Below are positions 48,524 through 61,267 of a DNA stretch of 64,000 bases, in pieces. The notes under the pieces are model-generated. The model saw nothing but the letters and a program-made list of their open reading frames with translations. It ran no database searches and had not been told where the DNA came from. Where the stretch lies: contig JAGGNK010003335.1 in NCBI GenBank assembly GCA_017590115.1, positions 1,612,001 to 1,676,000 of the forward strand, read 5' to 3'. Both the position numbers and the translations under genes were made by a program. How positions within the stretch are numbered: position 1 is the stretch's first letter; the number at the start of each line of letters is the position of its first letter. This stretch comes from Montifringilla adamsi (taxonomy: Eukaryota; Chordata; Aves; Passeriformes; Passeridae).

Positions 48524-50962
48524 GGGCTGGAGGGAGCTGTGGGACATCACCCAGGTCTGTGAGAATCCACTGCAAACAAGCAATGTTTGCCCTGGCTGGG
48601 TGTCTGACCCGTTTATGAATCATCCAGGGAAAGGGGTCAGGATTGTGTTAATTGCATGTTGCAGGGGTGTAAAAAAGGCCCTTGCTTTTCCCTTAGAAGC
48701 TCTGTAACACAATGACTTTCACTGCTGGCAGGGGTGCTGCAGGAATTGAATTATGGCTGGAAATTAGATATGCATAGCCTGGCCAAACGATCATTAAGGG
48801 AGATACGGTAATCAGCTGCCAGTGTTCAAGGGCTGTAAACACCAGGAAGAGAAAGGGGGTTTATTTGGGTGGTCTACAAAGTTGTGAGTAGGAGAAAAGG
48901 TATGAAACCAAGCAAATGAAAATGGAGGTATCAAGGAAAAAACTCTTAATGTCGAGTACTCTCAGCCTAACAGACCTAACACTCATGTCATGTAACACAG
49001 GATTGAACATAACAAAAGAGTGTATTTCAAGCTGAAAGTGAACTTGAGTGCTTTAATATTCCTTTCACCTCTTATTTCCCTAGTCCTGTGTTTCATTAGC
49101 ATTTTTCATACTTTTTTCTCAACATGTGGTTTTTATTCAGCTCCTGAAGATGATAGTGCTTGAAGTGATGTGTTATTGTGGCGGTAGCACAAACACCACT
49201 CCAATTATGATTTTGCCTTTGTTGCCATGGAGAAGTTTAAATCTATTTTAGGCCAAGGACTGATTATAGCTGGAACTAAGGGTAGGAGGTAAGTGTAGCT
49301 TGGAAAGGTGAAAACCCATGAGTGCTGATACCCACAGTCAGCCCAGCACAGTGTGAGTTTCACAGCTCCTAAACTGCTGACATCTCAGCGCAGTTCCCTG
49401 CAGCTCTCACCTTGAATTTTTGATTTTGGTACCTCTTTTCTGGTGCTGTAACCTCCTTAAGCTCTTTTGGACATGTATTGTTGTTTATTCCGTTCTCAAA
49501 GATTATCTAAGTTCAGTGTTCCCCATGGCCTTCATCCCCCAGTCTCTTGCCATCCTTGTGTTTCCTTTGTTTTGTGTGTCAAATGAGGCATGTCCCCATT
49601 AAGACAGAGGTCAGGAAAATCTGAAGACTGTAGCTAATGAATTAATGTTCTCATTTGCATAATTGATGGTTATATATCTCCTCAGTGACATGGTTTACTG
49701 TGATACTTAAAGCTATTTTTGGTTTTGACTCCTCTGCCCTGCTGTTCTCTGCTGTCTACAATAAAGGTGTATTACTAGACAGTGAAAAAAATCTGACCCC
49801 AAAGCCCAAATTTTACAGGTTCCAATTGAATGCTTTAATCCTTTAATGCATTTCTGTTCACTGGCATATTTATAGTGGCTCAACTCTAAATCTCTCATGG
49901 GTGTTAGAGTAAGGGGAGTCAGTGCTCGAAACATCTGTGTGTGCTTGGGGCTGGAGTACAGGGGAAAGAAAATATATGAGGGAGAAGAGAAATAGCTGAA
50001 AAATGAGAGTGGAAATCAGTTCTTTCCTATATTCCCTGAGGTTTTATGTTTAATACATATCCCTTTCCCTTCATTTCTCTGTGTTCTGGAGGCTGAGCTC
50101 CCAGCAGAGGCCACGTGCACTGTGTGCAGTGCCCTGTGCAATGGCTCCATTGGCTCACCTTGCTGGAGCTGCTCTGGCAGAAGAGGCCAGCTCCCTCCCA
50201 CAGGAAATTTTAATGTCTCTTCCACAGAGCCCTCTCTAGTGGCCTTTCTTCTCTATGAGGGCAGCTCCAAGGGAATAGAAGGTGCCAGACACAGGGCTTT
50301 GGAAGCTGAGCTCTCCTCACATCCCAGCATTTTCCTCATTTTTTTTTGGCCAAATTTGATCAGGACCCATGTCCAGCTCTGTGAGGGTAACCTCGGTGAG
50401 AGCAGTGTGCTGGTCTGTGCAAGGCATGTAAGGTGGGCTGTGAAAAGATGAGTGTGATGGAGGAGAGAGAGCGGAGGGATGCTGCAGAGCCTGAGCACAG
50501 TGGGGGGAATGCCTGGCCAGGTGGGTCCTCACCAGCTGCCAACCACAACCCCGAGCAGCAGTGCCTGGCTCCTGAGGAATCATTTTGTGTAATGGGAAAC
50601 TTTCGATTCCTTTTGCTGCTTACTTTTCAGGAAGTTTTATTATTAAATTCCTGGAGATCCTTGCTTACACTTTAAGTGTTTACTCTTTAATCATAATTCC
50701 TCCCATTTTTTCAACAAGAATTGTACGAAACTATACAATATCCAATAGCAGTGGCACAAAGTGGTGCGGCTGGAAGTCATCTAAAATTCCCTGACTGTAT
50801 TAAGGGCTTGGAAAGATCTCAGGAGCGGCACATGGTTTGTTAGCACCTCAAGGGTGCTCAAAGGGAAAGGCAGCTGGTGCGGCTGCAGCGGCCCTTGGGC
50901 TCTTCCTGCCGCACCTTGCGGGTGTCCCTGGTTGTGCTCGCACCGGTTGATTCGGTTTCGCC

Positions 50963-51157
50963 GGGAGCGGGAGCAGGGAACGGGGCTGTCCCCGCTCGGC
51001 TCACGGTGCCACGGCGCCCTCTGCTGCCCGTCCGCGCCGCTGCACCGCGCTCCCGCATAGCAGGGAACGGGAGCAGGGAACGGGGCTGTCCCCGCTCGCT
51101 CACGGTGCCACGGCGCCCTCTGCTGCCCGTCCGCGCCGCTGCACCGCGCTCCCGCAT
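50963..51157. repeat. About 99-bp tandem duplication, two copies
   Basis: Copy 1 runs from 50963 and copy 2 from 51063. Both contain GAGCAGGGAACGGGGCTGTC, GGTGCCACGGCGCCCTCTGC and GCACCGCGCTCCCGCAT. They differ by a few bases and a one-base deletion (CTCGGCTC against CTCGCTC). The near identity suggests a recent origin. Confidence 0.93.
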
Positions 51158-51445
51158 TCCCGGCTCTCATCCCGCATTCCGGCTCTCACCCTGAATTCCC
51201 AACCACTGTCCCGCACTCACGGCTCTCATCCTGCATTCCAGCCCTCACCCCGCATTCCCGGCTCTCATCTCGCATTCCGGCCCTCACCCTGAATTCCCGG
51301 CCCACGGCCCGCATTCCTGCTCTCATCCCGCTTTCCCTGCTCGTATCCCGCGTTCCCCGCTCTCACCCCGCACTGCCGGTGTGTATCCCGCAGTCCCGCT
51401 CCCATCCCGCTTCCCCTGCCCTTCTCCCGCACTCCCGGCCTGCAC
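51151..51445. repeat. 19-20-bp CpG minisatellite, 15 copies
   Basis: Fifteen consecutive units of 19 or 20 bp sum to exactly 295 bp. The first is CCCGCATTCCCGGCTCTCAT. Units 1-3 and 6-8 resemble each other more than their neighbours, pointing to a higher-order period of five units (about 98 bp), close to the period of the upstream duplication. The minus strand has regularly spaced GGG runs. Confidence 0.93.
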
Positions 51446-54400
51446 CCCGCCACGCTCGGAGCGGGCAGCTCAGTGCGGGGCGGCCGGAGGAACCCCATAA
51501 ATCCCGAGTGACTGGAGGCAGTGCCTCCATGCCGCGGGCCGTTCCAGAAGGAAGAGCCCTGTCGGAGCACCTGATGCCCTGTTTCGGGGAATAGGGAATT
51601 CGGGTTTTAACGGGACCCTTCGGAGCGGCGGGTCTGGCCGGGCCCGTGGAGCGGAGCGCAGCAGCGTGCGCTGCTCAGCGCCTGCGGCCGCCGCCCTTCA
51701 TCCTCGGCCAAGCCACTGTCTCCAGCTGTCTCCGACGATTGCCGGGGCTCCTAAAGGCCCGGCTGCAGAAGAGGCTCTGAGGAGAGTTCGTGCAGCTTTT
51801 CTCTCACCACTGGTCTCTCCCCCACGGTTGTCTCCATCTCAGAATCCCAAGGCGTCTGAATGCCTTTCCGTCAGCAGCAGCAGTAAGTGCGTGCTCTCAC
51901 ACAAGTATCTGCTGCTGGCTGGGGATTTCCTGTCATCCTGCCTGTCCACATTCAGCTTTTCTATCATATCTCTGTGTCTTCTCAAACAGCAAATGAGTGC
52001 TTTGGCTGTTCTAACTTTATCTACTTTACAAAACTGCAGTGTTGGGTGATGGCTGTGAGTTACTTTGTTTCTCAAAGTTCAGGCAGAGATTATTTTAATT
52101 TTGGTTAAAAAGTGAAAGAATCAGAACAGAGTAATATTCATCCAGGTATTCCTGCGGACTGGGATCTCTCACTCCCTTTCCAACAGAAATACCAGCCCTG
52201 GGTATGCTGAAAGGCATGAGCACCGTGTGGGGTGGCTGCTTCCATCCCCAGGACTCACAGATTTTTGTTTGCCTGCTAGACAAGGCATAATCTGGAAAAA
52301 GCACACCCTGTGGAGAGCAGGTGATGAATGCCTGTGAAATCCTGGCTCTGGGAAGAGTCAGTCCTGCCAGATGTGATAATGTTGTCCTCTGACAAATGGC
52401 CATAGCTTGGCCTTCTGCAGATAACCATGTGGTTTGTGTGTTAGCTTCAGCTATTGATCCTGCTGGGGAAGGGCTCCCTGTCCTACAGCCATCCATCCCA
52501 CCTCCACAGTGCTCAGCTCACAGCCCATGGGGTTTGGCTCCACTTCTCCCTTTCACTGGCACTTCTGCACAGACTAACAATTACACATGTGCATTTCCAT
52601 TTATCTCATACCTTCCAGCTGAAGTCCAAGTGCTTCCCCCCAGGAATCAGGCATTGCAGAGAGCACTGAGATAAGCAGGGAGCACAGAGGGATCACCCAG
52701 TCGGCCTTGCTGTAGCACAGCTGCTCCTCGTAAGGCAGCAGACACTTAGCAGAATTCCTGACTATCCAAACACAAAGTTCAAACCAGCTGTTTCCAAACT
52801 TACTTGAGCTGCCAATGCACAAAGTGCTGTGCTCGAGGTGTGGCCCTGCTGCAGTGCCCTGGGTGCAGTGGGGACAAGGCTGCCCTTCCCAGGGCCACAG
52901 GCTCAGCCCCTTGGGCAGGGAGTCCAGCACACATCCTCTGCCTCTCATCCTGGCCCACACAACCCATGCCCCTGCCAGGGCCCTGGTATAACAGCTCTGA
53001 TCCAGAGTGTCTGCTGGACCAACTGGATCTGCATTTTTGTTCAGTGCCAAGCCTTTATGTTTTTTCTTTAAAACACTTTGAACTGTGCCATCAGCTCCAG
53101 GTTCTTGAGTTCTCCCCAGGGCTCTCTCCCATCTTGCACGTGGGCAGCAGCCACAGCCCAGTGCTTCCCTGCAGCTCAGGAATGAGTGATTGAGCCAGCA
53201 GAGCTTTCCTGGGAACCTTGCTGTGGCAGAACTCTCTCACTTATTTATGTGAAGCCACACTGTAAAGGTGCTCCTACACTGCTGCCTGTTACCTTATGAC
53301 CTGTGTAACCTTACATGAACTTTTGAAGGCTTGTGTGTTCGTGATTCATCCCAAAAACCTGTGGGGAGAGCAGCACTGCAGAGGCACGTCAGCTGCAGTG
53401 TGGAACAGCAGTGTGCTCTTCTCCAACAGCACATTCTCAGAAATGCCTGCAGTGCTGCCTTGCTGCCTGACATTGCTCAAGTACAATTGGTTGTGTCAGG
53501 TCTACCATAAAACACTATAAAAATGAAACTTCTTCCAGCAACAACTGAATTCCAGTAATCTCCAAGGCATGTAATTTGTTTGTGAAGTCGAGACCTTATT
53601 TCCTTGCTGCAATAGCCTTACACATCAGTTCTGCAGGACTGCACTAAAGATGGGCAGCATGTCATCCAGGTTGAGATCACATCTAAAAGGTGATGCATCC
53701 TCAGAGATGAGTGTGTCTCTTCCTCTCCACTGACTGGGAAGAAAGTGTGGGTAAATAGCTCAGAGACATTGACCTTGCATATTTACAAATCACCTGAAAG
53801 GAACCTGACCTGTGAATTTTTAACTTCCTGTGAGAGGATGCTGAGCTTATGGGCTTTGGAATGAGCAGAAACCCAAACTTGACATTGTGCTGTGGTGTGC
53901 ACCACATCAGCAATCCCAAATCCAGGCTGTTGTCCAAGCAGTATCTCAGGATGCCCAAAGCTGGTGTGTTCTGTCATTATCTACATATAACAGCACCCCC
54001 AGCCTGAAGGGAGGAATTTGGGAAAGGGTGCTCACAGGCAACACTGTGCATGTAGGCAATTCACAGAGCCCACAGGCTGATTCCTGAACAACCACTACTG
54101 TTATCACGTTCTTACTGTGTTCCTATGTGCATCTGAGTGCACATGGAATAGATACTGTGCCTTTTAATTACACCTACAGCAGTGGGAAAATCCCACCAGA
54201 TCTAACTATCACCCCAGTTTGAAACTCTCTTTGCTCAAGAGCAGGTAATCCCACCCTTGCCCCTCCCTGCTTGTAGGAGTGCATGAAACCCTTGGGTTGT
54301 TTTAGGGAATTTCACCGTGCAGCATTGAGGTTTGAGAGCTGAAGCTGCCCTGAAAATAAAAAAAATTATAGTGTGATGCAAATAGAATGATATCACTGCA

Positions 54401-55302
54401 CCCTTTAATGTCTGGGGGAGTGAACAGGAGATGAAGGTGAAGATTGAGGTGCAGACTAGGAGGTTGCTGCAGGCTTCATGCATCTGAAAAACAAGTGATA
54501 AAAACAAAGCAATAAATACACACTACTTCACCATCTTGTCTGCTTAGATGGCTGCCTGCTTCCTGCCCCACCACCCAACAATTCCTACTGTTTTATCCTC
54601 AAGCTTCAATCTACACCTTAATGTTTCCCTAAAAGGAGTAGCAATTTGTCATTTTTCCTTGTGTTCAGGTAGGATTGTCTGATATTGAACAAAGCACACT
54701 GGTCATTTATAAGCCAAAACTTCCTGAATTCCTTCTCTGGCTTTGAGAACCTCAGTCTGTCCTTATTCCTTGGTACATAGTTCCAAGACACTTCTGCTGT
54801 GAGGAGATGCTGGTTTCAGAGGCCTCTGCTGTCACCCCAAACTGCAATCTCTCCTGACCCCTGTGAGATAATTTGAGTTTAAACTACCCATACAAAAAGA
54901 AATTATTTCAGCCTGCAGCATGAGCACCAAGCAGTGTGACAGAGGGCAGCAAGCTGTGGCTGAGAGCTCAGAATGGGATTTTTTGGTAGTTTTGTCCCCA
55001 AAGCCAGTGTGTCATGTAGCTACACACTTGCTTTTCTGCCCTGGAAGAAGCAACTGGAGAGGCTGCTGTCCTGATTAGCTGGCCTCTGAAGTGTTCCACA
55101 TGTGTCAGTACTGCCTGCCCAGGATCAGCTGAGGTCAGTCTGTACCTCCCTGCTGGAGGAAATGCTGAGAACACCCTGACTGCAAACTCCAGAGCACCCC
55201 AGAGCTGTGCTGTGCAAGGTGTACCACAGGGACACAGGATGTCACAGAGGCTGTTCCTTGTTCATCTTCTAATTCTTTTTTTTTTTTTCTCTTACTTTTT
55301 AG

Positions 55303-55457
55303 TGTGGAAACAGTAAATGATGGGCAGTTTCATAGTGTGGAACTCGTGATGCTGAATCAAACTCTGAACCTGGTGGTGGACAAGGGAGCTCCCAAGAGTC
55401 TGGGAAAGCTCCAGAAACAGTCTTCTGTCAGCCTCAACACACCCCTCTACATTGGAG
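55303..55457 (+). CDS. SLIT3: SLIT3 exon (about 33): laminin G, third part
   Basis: The exon is 155 bp and phases run 2 to 1. It reads [19 protein letters not shown], then [16 protein letters not shown] and [15 protein letters not shown]. The split Ser codon joins it to the exon at 41055. [16 protein letters not shown] and [12 protein letters not shown] match SLIT3; N-Q-T is a glycosylation sequon. The acceptor has an exceptionally long pyrimidine tract (55270-55300). The donor is GGAG|GTACTG. Confidence 0.97.
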
Positions 55458-57642
55458 GTACTGTGAATTGCTCTAGAATTGAAGTTTTAACCTGTTTTCT
55501 CAGAAGCAAATCATCTTCCATCCTGTGGAGAGGGCTCTCACACAGCCACCACAGGAACAGCCTGTTTTGCATTTCAGCAGCTCCCAGAACTGGCTGGCAC
55601 CAAGCTGTGATGGCTGAAGTGGAAGTATCAGTGGGAGTATCACAAATTGTCATGGCAAGAAAGCAAATCAATAGTCAGTAGGTTTAAATATACCATAACT
55701 GAGCAATATTTTTGCTGGAAGTTTTATAGAGGTCTAAAAATTGTGGGGGAAAAGGTGCGTGATTCAAAAACATATTAACACACAAGCTGAGAACACCTTG
55801 GTTAATAGTCTTCTCACTGGAAACTGAAGCCGCTGTTTTAGACAGATATTAGAATTGCCCAAACCTCAGTTAAGAAATTTTTTCCCATTAAGTACTGAAT
55901 CTGGAGGGAAGAGGCCAAATGAGATGGGGAACAATGCCCAGAATAATGACTATACCACTGATTAGGTGTCTGGTTACAAGAGACAGAACAAAGGCTGGTC
56001 TCTGCCCAATGGATTGTTTTTGCCAGAACCCCCCTAGTTCTATTCTGGACTGAATGTTGAAATCTCTCTCTCAGTGACACGGAGTTCTTGAATTTTTAGT
56101 CAGCCTATTTCAAATACAAAAGTCAGCAGAATGGTAATAGAAAGTCTTTGAGCCTTTTCTAATGAGATAATTGAAGCCAATAGTAGAAACTCTTACCAAA
56201 TTCAGTTGGTGCTGGTCAAGGCTTTTCTTAATAATTTTCTTTAATAACACTTTTCTAAAAGAACCCTGAATATTGCCCTTGTAAAACAGAAAACTGGCTA
56301 ATCTTGCTTTGTACAGAGCTGAACTTTTATAATTGGCTCCTATTAAGAATGTCACAGGCTATTAAAGAGCATTGTGCATCAAAGATAATTTGCTGGTGCA
56401 GAGGCCATCTCAATTTCTCCCTTTAGAACAGCACAAAAGATACCAATCCTGCAGCAGTTTATACACAGGGAACTTGGGAACTAATCCCATGGAAAAGTTT
56501 TGTTAATGGACGAGCATCGTGGATCGATACTAATTCTCCAAAGGTACCTGAAAAATTCTCAGGGAAAACCTGAGGTCTGGAATGAAGGACTGTTGGATAC
56601 CAGGCTCCATGGTCTCAGTAGAGACTTTTGCTATTGCCTATTAAAATTCTTCTTGCTTCTTTCTAAACCCTCCCTGTTGTTCATGTGCCACCTCTTTGTG
56701 TGCATCCCTCCCGTGGAAGCCAGCTGCCCTTCCTCTGCAGGTGGTTTAGTTAAAGTAGTTGCCTAAATTACCCCAGAGCAATTGTTCTGACCTACAGGAA
56801 GCTTAACATAGACCTGAACCTTCAGGTGCTCACAGTTTTGTCCATCTCACAACCACATCACTTGTTGTAGCAACTTTCCTCCTAACACACATTTAAACGG
56901 GTGCTGGATTTGTTTTAGGAGCACCTTTAACAGTGGCATTACTCATAGACACTGAGTTCAGAGGCCTCACATGGCTGAAAATGGAAGCACTTGCCTGTGC
57001 CAACGCAGCTGTACATCCAAGCTGGCATCAGTGGGGAAGGCATAAAACAACATCCAAAAGAGCCTGCTGGCCATCCAACCGTGTGAACTCTTCCAAGCAC
57101 TTGAACAAGATGGGAGGGGCTCACCACAAAGCCCTGGCCTGGCCCTTGAAATGCTCTTCCCTGTCATTAGAGCTCTCCTGCACTACTTTCCATGGGATGC
57201 ACTCTTAGCACTCCCTCTCTTAACACTTTGACCCAATAAAGCCAAACTGTCTTGTTGCATCCCAGAGGTGGATGCTACCTGCTGACAAATGAAGGCATTC
57301 TCAAAGCTTTCAGAAGAATAATTGCTATGAAACTGTATAGAGAGAAGGAACATTATCTAAGGATAGGAACACATAGCCACCAGGCAAAAAAAATAGTTTG
57401 GTTTTTCTTTTTTTTTTTTTTTTCTGTCATGTACTTCTTACAGAAGATTGGGCAAGTGAGTTTATTTTTTTTTCCATTTCCAGAATAAGGACAATGAGAT
57501 TGTTCTACCTTACAAAGGTCCTATGGAAATTAATTATTCAAAGATTTTAAGGGGCTGTGACAAAAGAAGCTTTAGCAATTATAATTTATATATTACCATT
57601 TTAAGTGTAAGTGAACCTTCACCTTTTTGCTTTTATCTGAAG
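55458..57642 (+). other. SLIT3: SLIT3 intron (2.2 kb)
   Basis: No exon or mobile element was delimited. It has T runs at 57407-57423 and 57464-57473, and a strong cryptic splice acceptor at 57481-57483 (see findings). The true acceptor is TTTTATCTGAAG at 57631-57642. Confidence 0.7.
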
Positions 57643-57928
57643 GGATCCCAACCTCTACTGGACTATCATCCCTGCGCCAGGGTGCAGATAAGACACCAAA
57701 TGGTTTTCATGGCTGCATTCACGATGTCAGAATCAACAACGAGCTGCAGGATTTCAAGGATTTACCCCAGCAGTCACTGGGAGTCCTTCCTGGCTGCAAA
57801 TCCTGTAACATCTGCAAGCACGGGATTTGCCGGTCCCTGGAGAAAACGAGTGTGATTTGTGAATGTCACCCAGGCTGGATGGGCCCTCTGTGTGACCAGG
57901 AAATTGGAGATCCATGTCTTAACCACAA
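57643..57928 (+). CDS. SLIT3: SLIT3 exon (about 34): end of laminin G, EGF7, start of EGF8
   Basis: The exon is 286 bp and phases run 1 to 2. It reads [16 protein letters not shown], then [46 protein letters not shown] and [17 protein letters not shown]. The GFHGCI...[10 protein letters not shown] segment closes the laminin G fold with its conserved cysteine. EGF7 follows ([12 protein letters not shown]...[12 protein letters not shown]), and DPCLNHK opens EGF8. The donor CACAA|GTAAGC splits a Lys codon completed by G at 60049. Confidence 0.97.
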
Positions 57929-60048
57929 GTAAGCTCAAACAAATGCTGACTGGAGAGCAAAAGCTTTACAGCTAATGCATATTTCACATTTCATCTTGCA
58001 AAACCACATCTGACTGGTTTTGGAGATGCTGGGTCCCCACACAAGGTTATTGACAGTTGTGAGTCTGCATCTGTGGCAGGTCTCAATTTCCACTTCTTGT
58101 TCAGACGTTGCTGACTCGCCAAAGGAGCTCGTGGTCCTGCAGGAGCTCAGGTGTTAATGCTGCAGGTCATACCTTCAGCTGTGACTCTACACATTAAAAT
58201 ACAAAACCTCCTGTTAATGGGCATGGCTTAACCCCAGGAGGTGAGAGCCTGCACGGATCCAGAGCAGAGCAGCCTGTGAGGGGGAGGTACACATTTCAGG
58301 GGTTTTCTCTCTGCAGCACTGAGCCCAGTCTTCAAACTTACTCCCTGAAGACCATTATGCACTCCAGTGTGAGCAGTTTTAAATTTCCCAAATAGCTGAC
58401 TTAAATATTACACTTTGAAACAGCCCTTTAAAGTGCAAGTTTAAAGGATAGTGTGGTGTTGCATGTGAAGGGAGCATGAGTGTAAAGTATTTACAGTTCA
58501 AAGGCTCAATAACCACATCTCCATCAGAAACACGGGATGAATAGCTTTCTTATGGCCAATACACAGGAAACAGTCTCGTGCAGAGCAGCAGGCTGCATAT
58601 TTCAGTGTTGTTTCATAAGCAGATGGAAGTACTTTTGTTTTAGAAGTTCCTTCAGTTGCTGTCTTGGAAGGCGCTTTTCCTGAGCACGTAGTTTTGACAG
58701 GTAAATTGATGCAGTGAATAATCACTCTCAGAAATTTAACCTGGCAAAGGTACCATTTTAAACTTGCTTCTGGTTCTAATTCTGCAAAGTACTGAAGTCT
58801 GGAGGTGTTGAAAAGCACCTGACAGTTTACAAACCAAAGGTATGAAGACCCAAATGTTTCCTTGAATTTCCAATGTCAACACAAAGCTGTTGTGGTTGGA
58901 CAGAGAAAAATAAGGGAGTTCCAGATGTTTACATGATGAGGGATTGTTTCTCTCATAGTCCAGGGAGGGTGAGGCAATCATGAACATAGTCCCTTGCTAA
59001 GGAAAGCAGCTGTGTGTATTTTTAATGCTCACACACTGTCCCACCTTTCCTGAATCACTTCAGCCTTTTGGAGCTGGCTCCCTAAAGCCCTGCCCAGTGT
59101 ATCCAGGGGAGTGTGGAGCCCTGCTGGCAGGTGTCTGCTCCAACACCCGCAGGTTAATCTCACTGAGGAAATGCACCTGTAAGGATCAGGTAACCTCTGG
59201 TTCATGGGGCAGGAAATACTGCTCTATACAGACTGTGACTCCCTTCATTACAGTATTTTGCATGTCTGGGCTGACTGAAACTGGTCTTGTAATCTGTCCT
59301 TTTTAGTTCAAAGCTTTAAAATTAAATGTACAAAAATTCAACATAAACAGGGAATAATTTTGAAGCACTAGAAGGAAAATAGAAATAAAAGAGACATGGG
59401 CTTATGACAAGTTACTTTATGCCAAAGTTTTTCCTTGGCTGGAGAGAGTTGCTTTCCTCGCTGTTCTCATTCCATATCAAGTCTGCCCCTGTCCCAGAAG
59501 TGGGGACAGTGTCAGAGAACTTGCTCAGGATCACCACCCCACCATGTGGTGTTCCTCAGAAATGGCAAAGCTCACTGCAAGCCCCAGGAGCCAGGGAACC
59601 CTCAAGTACAGCTGCCCACTGATAAGTCTGTGCATAGCTTTGCCACCAGCACCTTCATTTATCACACTGGTTTTCATCACCTGATATTATTTGTACAGTA
59701 ACTCTGCTCAGGAAGCCTGGGCATGCAGCTTGATTGTTGGCACTTAGTTCCACGTGCTGCTGCTGTAAATGTGAGCTGTCCCATGTGGGTGCCAAGCCTT
59801 GGTCTGTGCTCACGGGAGAGCCTAATGTTTTCTACTTAGGTTCACAAATTCTAAATGTATTCTCTGAACGTTATCCAGTATTCACTGAAAACTCACACAG
59901 TTTTCTCCAGAGTGTTTGACACTGAGCTGCTGGTTTTGGATTAGTATCCTGGAATTAAATGGGCAGAAATGCCAAAATCCAACATTTCTGGGAAAAAGGA
60001 ATTTTCACATCCAGCAAAGACCAGCTCTAAATGCTTCTGTTTCTCCAG
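57929..60048 (+). other. SLIT3: SLIT3 intron (2.1 kb)
   Basis: Unique sequence; no exon, RNA gene or delimited mobile element was recognised. The acceptor is TTCTGTTTCTCCAG. Confidence 0.7.
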
Positions 60049-60257
60049 GTGTCTGCATGGGAAGTGCACGGCGGCCGGTGCTGCTTACACCTGTAAGTGC
60101 ATGGAGGGCTACACGGGCATGTTCTGTGACAAGAAGAACAATTCCTCAAACCCCTGCAGGACTTTAAAATGCAGCCACGGGCAGTGCAAGGTCTCGGAGC
60201 ATGGGGAGCCCTACTGTGAATGTGACCCTGGCTACAGCGGAGAGCTCTGTGACAGAG
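60049..60257 (+). CDS. SLIT3: SLIT3 exon (about 35): EGF8 and EGF9
   Basis: The exon is 209 bp and phases run 2 to 1. It reads [17 protein letters not shown], then [19 protein letters not shown] and [18 protein letters not shown], ending [15 protein letters not shown]. Two complete six-cysteine EGF patterns can be counted once the DPCLNHK start from the previous exon is included. The short KKNNSSN linker between them has overlapping glycosylation sequons. The donor is AGAG|GTAGGC. Confidence 0.97.
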
Positions 60258-61267
60258 GTAGGCTTGGCTGTGCTGCTGCATTGCTGCTTTACACCTGATT
60301 TACACCTGCTTTACTCCTCTCGTCCCTGCCACTCAGACTTGGGGAGGAATGGCAAATAGAAGATAAAGCTGAGCCAGCCTCTGCAGAGCAGTACAGGGAG
60401 AACAAAATTACCTAACAGTAGGTGGCTGCTATCACATAGAGAAACAGGGACATGGAGTGAAGAGTTTTATTCTCTGTCTCCTGAATCCTCAGAGTTTGCC
60501 GCTCTCAGGATTTGGGTGGAATGTTTTAAGAGCTTATTGTGAGGTTTACCCTCAGCAAGCAGGGATCAGTTATTTGCATTGCTGGGAAGGGAGGTCTTAC
60601 AAGGAGGAACCACTCACCTGAAGTGGCATGAAAGATTCTCCTCCTTCTGCTTCAGCAGGTTTCCAGGGCAATCCCACAGATCATGCTAGACTTTCTTACG
60701 AGGGCAGAGGCCCAACTCTTCTGCCCTGACCTGAAAAGACTCCCTGGAAACTCACTGAGTTTTAACTGCATCCTTTCTGCCTTTTTTTGTTCTTGTCCAG
60801 AAGGAAGGAGCTGGATTATATTATTTTTATTTAGGTTGTCCCTTTCCTGTGCATGAACCACAGACTTTCTAAATTTTATATACCCATCACCAAAATGTAT
60901 CTGGCTGCTGCACAGGGACTGCAGAACAGCACAGACACCTTTGGGTATCCCAGACCACTAGTGTCAACACAGAGCAGGCCGACCTTTGCTCCAGAGAAGC
61001 AGACATGGTAAAACTAATTCTTATTTTGCAGCAGTGTTGCAGGATTCAACACTCAGCATTCATTAAAATACTTCAAGTCTCCTGATCAAAGCTAGCAGGC
61101 CTGCTTGGCCCCAGCCATGCACAGGATATTACACATTTGTGTAGACATGCTCTGTTTTGGTGGCAAGTACAAAGCAGTAAAAGATTAAGGTTCTTCTTAT
61201 GCCATCTGTTTGTCTTGAATCACATTGTGAACCCAGGGCCGCTTGCTGATGTGCAGGGACTATCCGG

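Larger units (their letters stand above)
50870..51790. promoter_or_regulatory. CpG-rich block inside the intron (candidate CpG island)
   Basis: CpG dinucleotides and GC content rise abruptly against AT-rich surroundings. Part of the block is tandem repeat (50963-51157 and 51151-51445). The non-repetitive part at 51446-51790 is still CpG-rich, with words such as GGGGCGGCCGGAGG and CTGCGGCCGCCGCCC. A donor-like GTAAGT follows at 51883. It may be a CpG-island promoter of an internal or non-coding transcript, or only a GC-rich minisatellite domain. No open frame across it is convincing, and none with an ATG found upstream joins in frame to the exon at 55303. Confidence 0.4.
41056..55302 (+). other. 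SLIT3: SLIT3 intron (14.2 kb)
   Basis: It holds copy 2 of the intronic duplication (41181-41646), a candidate conserved element at 42130-42660, a 15-bp tandem repeat at 47415-47474, a degenerate 16-bp repeat at 48458-48523 and a CpG-rich block with minisatellites at 50870-51790. No exon was recognised. The intron ends in a long T-rich tract at 55270-55300 followed by TAG. Short ORFs throughout show no domain. Confidence 0.75.

Noticed and set aside
50781..51194. Repetitive open frames on both strands across the CpG-rich block
   Set aside because: They follow from the tandem duplication and high GC (few stop codons); no start context or domain supports coding.
51666..52049. 127-codon open frame after the CpG-rich block, as an alternative first exon of SLIT3
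   Set aside because: If spliced at the GTAAGT at 51883 its phase does not match the exon at 55303, and there is no recognisable signal peptide or domain.
57484..57525. Translation NKDNEIVLPYKG, which looks like the laminin G segment [11 protein letters not shown], as a relic of a duplicated exon
   Set aside because: The match is only about a dozen residues, gaps are needed, and the flanks show no exon similarity; chance cannot be excluded.
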